Source: Clostridium sp. (GTDB taxonomy: Bacteria > Bacillota > Clostridia > Lachnospirales > Lachnospiraceae). From it: a DNA stretch of 64,000 nucleotides. This document shows, piece after piece, positions 59,206-64,000 of the stretch. The notes below the pieces were generated by a model, which had not been told where the DNA came from, did no database searches, and worked only from the letters and a program-made list of their open reading frames with translations. The translations under genes were made by a program, and so were the position numbers. Numbering within the stretch: position 1 is the first letter of the stretch; the number at the start of each line of letters is the position of its first letter. The stretch is taken from the NCBI GenBank assembly GCA_018377235.1, contig JAGZZT010000009.1, positions 1 through 64,000 of the forward strand, read 5' to 3'.

Positions 59206-62200
59206 ATGAGAAGAAATGACATTCACAAAGTAATGATTATTGGATCCGGTCCAATCATCATCGGACAGGCATGTGAGTTTGACTACTCTGGAACTCAGGC
59301 ATGTAAGGCTCTTAAAAAGCTTGGTTATGAGATTGTGCTGGTAAATTCCAACCCGGCTACGATTATGACTGACCCGGAGACAGCAGACGTTACCTATATT
59401 GAACCGCTGAATGTAGATCGTCTTGAGCAGATCATTGCGAAGGAGCGTCCGGACGCCCTTCTTCCGAACCTGGGAGGACAGTCAGGATTAAACCTGTGTT
59501 CCGAGCTGGCTGCTGCTGGCGTTCTTGACAAATATAACGTACAGGTAATCGGCGTGCAGGTAGACGCTATTGAGCGTGGAGAGGACAGAGAAGAGTTCAA
59601 GGAGACCATGGAGAGCCTTGGAATCGAGATGGCCAGAAGCGAGGTGGCCTACTCTGTAGACCAGGCCCTGGAAATTGCCGATAAGTTAGGATATCCGGTT
59701 GTGCTTCGTCCGGCCTACACCATGGGCGGCGAAGGCGGCGGACTTGTATATAACGTAGAAGAGTTAAAGACAGTCTGCGCCAGAGGTCTTCAGGCAAGCA
59801 TGGTGGGACAGGTTCTCGTGGAGGAGTCCATTCTTGGATGGGAGGAGCTGGAATTAGAGGTTGTCCGCGACTCCAAGAACAACATGATTACTGTCTGCTT
59901 TATTGAGAATATCGACCCAGTCGGTGTTCACACAGGAGATTCTTTCTGCTCCGCACCGATGCTGACTATCTCTGAGGAGGTTCAGAAGCGCCTTCAGGAG
60001 AAGTCCTACAAGATCGTAGAGGCTATCCAGGTAATCGGCGGAACAAACGTACAGTGGGCACACGATCCGAAGACAGACCGTGATATTGTCATCGAGATTA
60101 ACCCCCGTACCTCCCGTTCTTCAGCCCTTGCCTCCAAGGCAACAGGCTTCCCTATCGCCCTTGTGTCCGCTATGCTGGCAACAGGCATGACGCTGGACGA
60201 GATTCCATGCGGAAAGTACGGTACCCTCGATAAGTACGTTCCGTCCGGCGATTACATTGTTATCAAGTTCGCGCGCTGGGCATTTGAGAAATTCAAAGGC
60301 TCCCAGGATAAATTAGGTACACAGATGAAGGCTGTAGGCGAGGTCATGAGTATCGGAAAGACCTACAAGGAGGCCCTGCAGAAGGCAATTCGAAGCCTGG
60401 AGAGAGGCCGTTACGGCTTAGGCCATGCCGGCTTTGAAGGAAAGAGCAAGAAAGAGCTGCTCTCCATGCTTCATACTGTTTCCAGTGAGCGTCAGTTCAT
60501 CATGTATGAGGCTTTAAGAAAGGGCGCTACTGTGGAGGAACTTCACGATCTGACTCAGATTAAGAGCTACTTCATTGCCCAGATGAAGGAATTAGTGGAG
60601 GAAGAGGAGACTATTCTTAAGTACAAGGGACAGATTCCGCCGGTTGAGGTGCTGCGTCAGGCTAAGCTGGACGGTTTTGCTGACAAGTATTTAAGCGAGC
60701 TTCTGGAGATTTCAGAGGAGGCAGTCCGTGATGCCAGAACAGAGGCAGGCATCGAGGAAGGCTGGGAAGGCGTACATGTAAGCGGAACAGAAGATTCTGC
60801 ATATTACTACTCCAGCTACCATATCAAGGATGAGAGTCCATGTACAGACAATAAGAAGATCATGATTCTCGGCGGCGGCCCGAACCGTATCGGTCAGGGT
60901 ATTGAGTTCGATTACTGCTGCGTACACGCTGCATTAGCCCTGAAGGAGCTGGGATTTGAGACGATCATTGTAAACTGCAACCCAGAGACAGTATCTACAG
61001 ATTACGATACCTCCGACAAGCTGTATTTCGAGCCGCTGACACTGGAGGATGTACTGAGCATCTACCACAAGGAGAAGCCTCTTGGCGTTATCGCCCAGTT
61101 CGGCGGACAGACTCCGTTAAATCTGGCAGCTGACCTTAAAAAGTACGGCGTAAACATCCTTGGAACCACACCGGAGACTATCGATATGGCTGAGGACAGA
61201 GACTTATTCCGTGAGATGATGGATAAGTTAAACATTCCGATGCCTGAGTCAGGCATGGCTGTCAATGTGGACGAGGCTCTTGCCATTGCCAACAAGATCG
61301 GATACCCGGTTATGGTTCGTCCTTCCTACGTGTTAGGCGGACGCGGCATGGAGGTAGTTCATGATGACAACGCTATGGCCTTCTATATGAAACAGGCAGT
61401 AGGCGTGACTCCGGATCGCCCGATTCTGATTGACCGTTTCCTCCACCATGCGACAGAGTGTGAGGCAGACGCTATCAGCGACGGCGAGAACGTATTCGTT
61501 CCGGCTGTTATGGAGCACATTGAGCTGGCAGGAATCCACTCCGGAGACTCTGCATGTATCCTTCCGTCCAGAAACCTGACTCTCGACCAGGTGGAGACAA
61601 TCAAGGACTATACAAGCAGAATCGCAAAGGAGATGCATGTAGTCGGTCTGATGAACATGCAGTACGCCATTGAGGACGGTGAGGTTTATGTGCTGGAGGC
61701 AAACCCGAGAGCATCCAGAACTGTGCCGCTGGTATCCAAGGTATGCAACATCAAGATGGTTAAGCTGGCTACAGACATTATGACTTCCTACCTGACAGGA
61801 CGTCCTTCACCGGTTCCGGAGTTAAAGGAGAAGAAGATTCCTCACTACGGCGTGAAGATGCCTGTATTCCCATTTAAGATGTTCCCGGAGGTTGACCCGG
61901 TATTAGGACCGGAGATGCGTTCCACAGGAGAGGTTCTGGGCATGTCCGCCAATGTAGGCGAGGCTATCTACAAGGCTCAGGAGGCGACTCAGACAAGACT
62001 TCCGGCTAAGGGAACCGTTCTGTTAAGCGTCAACGACAAGGACAAGGCAGAGCTCATCGAGGTAGCTAACGGCTTCCACGAGTGCGGCTTTGAGCTGATG
62101 GGAACAGGAAGAACCTGCGACATTATGGTAGCTGCAGGACTTCCGGCCAAGAAGGTAGCTAAGATTGACGAGGGACGTCCGAACATTCTGGATAAGATTA

Positions 62201-62421
62201 CAAACAGAGAGGTAGATATCATTATCAATACTCCTCTTGACAGAAAGGGTATGGGCGACGACAGCTACATCAGAAAGGCAGCTGTTAAGGGCAAGATTCC
62301 TTACTTCACAAACATGGCAGCAGCCAAGGCTACAGTTCAGGCTCTTAAAACCATTAAGAAAAATGGCCATCTGGGCGTGAAATCCTTACAGGAGTTCCAC
62401 AGCGAGATTAGAGAGCAGTAA
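59206..62421 (+). CDS. carB: Carbamoyl-phosphate synthase large subunit
   Basis: 1071 residues, full length. Two ATP-grasp halves: the first (1-400) has IGSGPIIIGQACEFDYSGTQ and PAYTMGGEGGG, the second (about 550-930) has LGGGPNRIGQGIEFDYCCVH and PSYVLGGRGMEVV. The oligomerisation domain lies between, and the C-terminal MGS-like allosteric domain (about 935-1071; MVAAGLPAKKVAKIDEGRPNI) follows. With CarA it makes carbamoyl phosphate for arginine and pyrimidines. The glutaminase subunit gene carA is not adjacent, which is unusual. A strong terminator follows. Confidence 0.97.
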   Translation: MRRNDIHKVMIIGSGPIIIGQACEFDYSGTQACKALKKLGYEIVLVNSNPATIMTDPETADVTYIEPLNVDRLEQIIAKERPDALLPNLGGQSGLNLCSELAAAGVLDKYNVQVIGVQVDAIERGEDREEFKETMESLGIEMARSEVAYSVDQALEIADKLGYPVVLRPAYTMGGEGGGLVYNVEELKTVCARGLQASMVGQVLVEESILGWEELELEVVRDSKNNMITVCFIENIDPVGVHTGDSFCSAPMLTISEEVQKRLQEKSYKIVEAIQVIGGTNVQWAHDPKTDRDIVIEINPRTSRSSALASKATGFPIALVSAMLATGMTLDEIPCGKYGTLDKYVPSGDYIVIKFARWAFEKFKGSQDKLGTQMKAVGEVMSIGKTYKEALQKAIRSLERGRYGLGHAGFEGKSKKELLSMLHTVSSERQFIMYEALRKGATVEELHDLTQIKSYFIAQMKELVEEEETILKYKGQIPPVEVLRQAKLDGFADKYLSELLEISEEAVRDARTEAGIEEGWEGVHVSGTEDSAYYYSSYHIKDESPCTDNKKIMILGGGPNRIGQGIEFDYCCVHAALALKELGFETIIVNCNPETVSTDYDTSDKLYFEPLTLEDVLSIYHKEKPLGVIAQFGGQTPLNLAADLKKYGVNILGTTPETIDMAEDRDLFREMMDKLNIPMPESGMAVNVDEALAIANKIGYPVMVRPSYVLGGRGMEVVHDDNAMAFYMKQAVGVTPDRPILIDRFLHHATECEADAISDGENVFVPAVMEHIELAGIHSGDSACILPSRNLTLDQVETIKDYTSRIAKEMHVVGLMNMQYAIEDGEVYVLEANPRASRTVPLVSKVCNIKMVKLATDIMTSYLTGRPSPVPELKEKKIPHYGVKMPVFPFKMFPEVDPVLGPEMRSTGEVLGMSANVGEAIYKAQEATQTRLPAKGTVLLSVNDKDKAELIEVANGFHECGFELMGTGRTCDIMVAAGLPAKKVAKIDEGRPNILDKITNREVDIIINTPLDRKGMGDDSYIRKAAVKGKIPYFTNMAAAKATVQALKTIKKNGHLGVKSLQEFHSEIREQ

Positions 62422-62439
62422 GCTTAAATAAAAATAAGA

Positions 62440-62486
62440 AAACAGGTTCCGGCAGGGAAGAGATTCTCTGCCGGAACCTGTTTTTT
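62440..62486 (+). terminator. Terminator after carB
   Basis: AAACAGGTTCCGGCAG and its reverse complement form a 16-bp stem followed by TTTTTT. Confidence 0.95.
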
Positions 62487-62641
62487 GTGATATTTCCGAA
62501 AAACTTTATTTTCTGATTTGAAACTTTTTATAGCAGAAAATAGTCTAATAGATAGAATGAAAAAAGTACACTGCAGTGACAAGAGAAAGGAGTGCAGAAA
62601 AATTGCAGCGGCAGCTGGAAGCTGCGGACAGAGAGGTACCT

Positions 62642-63133
62642 ATGAAAGAGACATTATATGAAATGCTGATCAGCTATATACTTGAAAATCAAAACCGCTT
62701 TTACCGGGTGGCATACAGCTACGTTAAAAATGAAGAGGACGCTCTTGATGCAGTTCAGAATGCAGTCTGCAAGGCATTGGAGTCATACAGGAATCTTAAA
62801 AATACGGAAGCCGTCCGGACATGGTTTTATAGAATTTTGATCAATGAAAGCATAAATATTACAAGACAAAGAAAGAAATTTCTTCTGTCTGAGGATTATC
62901 CTGGTTTAGAAACAGCATATGAGGAGCAGGGGTATGAACCGCAAGAGGATATTGCAAAGGAATTAGAGGAGCTGGAGGAAGATACGCAGCAAATTATAAA
63001 ACTTAGATTTTTTGAAGAATTATCGTTAAAGGAAATTTCGGAGATTACAGGACTTAATTTGAGCACAGTCAAAACAAAGCTTTACAGAGGGTTGAAACTA
63101 TTAAAGGAATCTGTCCAGGAGGTGGATGAATGA
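62642..63133 (+). CDS. ECF-type RNA polymerase sigma factor (SigV-like)
   Basis: 163 residues. Region 2 (about 5-75; RFYRVAYSYVKNEEDALDAV, AVRTWFYRILINESIN) and region 4 (about 105-160; QIIKLRFFEELSLKEISEIT, LNLSTVKTKLYRGLKLLKE) define an ECF sigma. ATG 62642 with AGAGAGGTACCT is preferred over a GTG 22 codons upstream, whose extension is not conserved-looking. The stop overlaps the start of the RsiV-like gene, so sigma and anti-sigma are co-translated. In B. subtilis SigV answers to lysozyme. Confidence 0.92.
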   Translation: MKETLYEMLISYILENQNRFYRVAYSYVKNEEDALDAVQNAVCKALESYRNLKNTEAVRTWFYRILINESINITRQRKKFLLSEDYPGLETAYEEQGYEPQEDIAKELEELEEDTQQIIKLRFFEELSLKEISEITGLNLSTVKTKLYRGLKLLKESVQEVDE

Positions 63134-64000
63134 GCCGGTTAGAAGATATGAAGAAAGATTATGAGAATGTAAAGATTCCTGACGAGCTGAATATCAGAAT
63201 CGAAAAGGAGATAGCGAAGTCCAGAGCCAGAGAAAAGATGATTCAGCTGAGCCACAGAAAGAGGTGGTTCAGGAACACGGCGGCAGCGGCAGCAGCAGTA
63301 TGCATCGTTTTTACAACAGCTCTTAACACCAGCACCGCCTTTGCGGAGGAAGCAGCACAGCTTCCTGTAATCGGAACACTGGCAAGAGTGCTGACATTTA
63401 GAAATTACGAGACAGAGAAAGATGGAATCGGAATTGCAGTAGAAGTTCCGACCATTGATATGATTCAGACAGAGACAGGAATTCAGGTGGATGAAGTCAA
63501 CCAGCAGATTTATGATCTCTGCAGGCAGTATGCGGACGAGGCGGTAAAGCGGGCTGAAGAATACAGAAAAGCATTTCTTGATACAGGCGGAACGGAGGAA
63601 GAGTGGGAAGCTCACAAGATACAGATTAACGTAGGCTATGAGATTAAATCTCAGACTGGCCAGTATCTATCCTTTATTGTCCGCGGAACAGAGAATTGGA
63701 CCACTGCTTACAGCGAGTCCAGATATTATAATATTGATGTAAACACTGGAAAGAGAGTAACTCTTGCTGACTTCCTTGGAAAAGATTATATTGCCATTGC
63801 TAATGAAAGCATCAAAGAGCAGATCAGACAGAGACAGGAAGCTGGAGAGACCTTCTGGACAGAGGAGGAAGGCGGCTTTGCAGGGATTACAGAGGATGCA
63901 AAATTCTATGTGAACGAAGCTGGAAATCCTGTCATTGTATTTGACAAGTATGAGATCGCACCCGGTTCAGCCGGTGAGATAGAGTTTGAGATTCTGTTAT
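63130..64000 (+). CDS. RsiV-like anti-sigma factor (3' end beyond the window)
   Basis: 290 codons are visible before the window ends. Residues 1-45 are cytoplasmic and charged (KIPDELNIRIEKEIAKSRAR, the sigma-binding part), a single helix lies at about 49-66, and the outside part holds a DUF4163/DUF3298-type domain (YEIKSQTGQYLSFIVRGTENW, then YNIDVNTGKRVTLADFLGKDY and FYVNEAGNPVIVFDKYEIAPG). This is the layout of RsiV, which holds SigV inactive and binds lysozyme directly. ATG 63130 overlaps the sigma stop (ATGA). Confidence 0.9.
   Translation, partial: MSRLEDMKKDYENVKIPDELNIRIEKEIAKSRAREKMIQLSHRKRWFRNTAAAAAAVCIVFTTALNTSTAFAEEAAQLPVIGTLARVLTFRNYETEKDGIGIAVEVPTIDMIQTETGIQVDEVNQQIYDLCRQYADEAVKRAEEYRKAFLDTGGTEEEWEAHKIQINVGYEIKSQTGQYLSFIVRGTENWTTAYSESRYYNIDVNTGKRVTLADFLGKDYIAIANESIKEQIRQRQEAGETFWTEEEGGFAGITEDAKFYVNEAGNPVIVFDKYEIAPGSAGEIEFEILL

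Noticed and set aside
1..64000. tRNA or rRNA genes
   Set aside because: I saw no cloverleaf with a T-loop GGTTCGAATCC-type signature or rRNA core sequence on either strand by eye; a tRNAscan run would be decisive.

Overview
The window is chromosomal DNA from a spore-forming, low-to-mid GC Firmicute, most likely a gut Clostridia of the Lachnospiraceae type. The main reasons are a full-length Spo0A, Gram-positive style ribosome binding sites (AGGAGG class), frequent TTG/GTG starts, the conserved block rimP-nusA-ylxR-ylxQ-infB-rbfA-nrnA-truB-ribF, and clostridial families (DUF4250, DUF3842, DUF815, CmpB-like, clostridial DinB). No species is assigned because no rRNA gene or database search is available.

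Region 1 (1-5060) is a decayed mobilizable element. A candidate RSF1010-type oriT (362-416) precedes a DUF3847 gene and a MobQ-family (MobA/MobL) relaxase that looks intact. The rest is damaged: a deletion has fused the front of a TOPRIM/DUF3991 gene to the back of an AAA ATPase gene, and the Tn916-type tyrosine integrase has lost its middle and its catalytic C-terminus. A Tn916-Xis-like excisionase remains. The element probably cannot excise on its own but could still carry a functional transfer origin.

Region 2 (5097-20120) is core genome: a low-molecular-weight phosphatase, an NhaC-type antiporter, DNA polymerase IV with two small partners, cardiolipin synthase, PlsC, PheA, then a polyphosphate operon (DUF815 ATPase, Ppx with an HD domain, Ppk) followed by an OmpR/HisKA two-component system. 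Upstream of the polyphosphate operon there are four GTAAA elements spaced exactly 11 bp apart, which looks like a PhoP/PhoB box. A weaker version lies upstream of the two-component genes, so the pair may be the Pho-type regulator of this operon. A 129-bp tandem repeat lies between cls and plsC.

Region 3 (20165-35024) holds an uncharacterised ABC export set, endonuclease IV, and then a catabolic gene set: a SorC/LsrR-type regulator, DhaL, DhaK, an LsrF-like aldolase/thiolase and a small VOC-like protein, with palindromic operators between regulator and operon. It is followed by an NCS2 purine/uracil permease and by an HD protein with a complete TctCBA tripartite transporter. The combination of an AI-2-type regulator and LsrF with DhaKL in place of LsrK is the most interesting metabolic system here.

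Region 4 (35025-49270) contains a PD-(D/E)XK-like protein, a polysaccharide deacetylase, spo0A with 0A-box-like sites, glgA, a DUF212 protein, GltS, an LTA-synthase-like sulfatase with a small membrane partner, a tandem CmpB protein, a NitT/TauT-type ABC pair without a binding protein, a nitrilase-family hydrolase and a MATE exporter.

Region 5 (49270-64000) is the translation/RNA operon, in which IF2 carries twelve 15-residue Arg/Gly/Gln/Asp repeats. It ends with DUF3842, a stand-alone carB, and an ECF sigma factor/RsiV-like anti-sigma pair that runs off the window.
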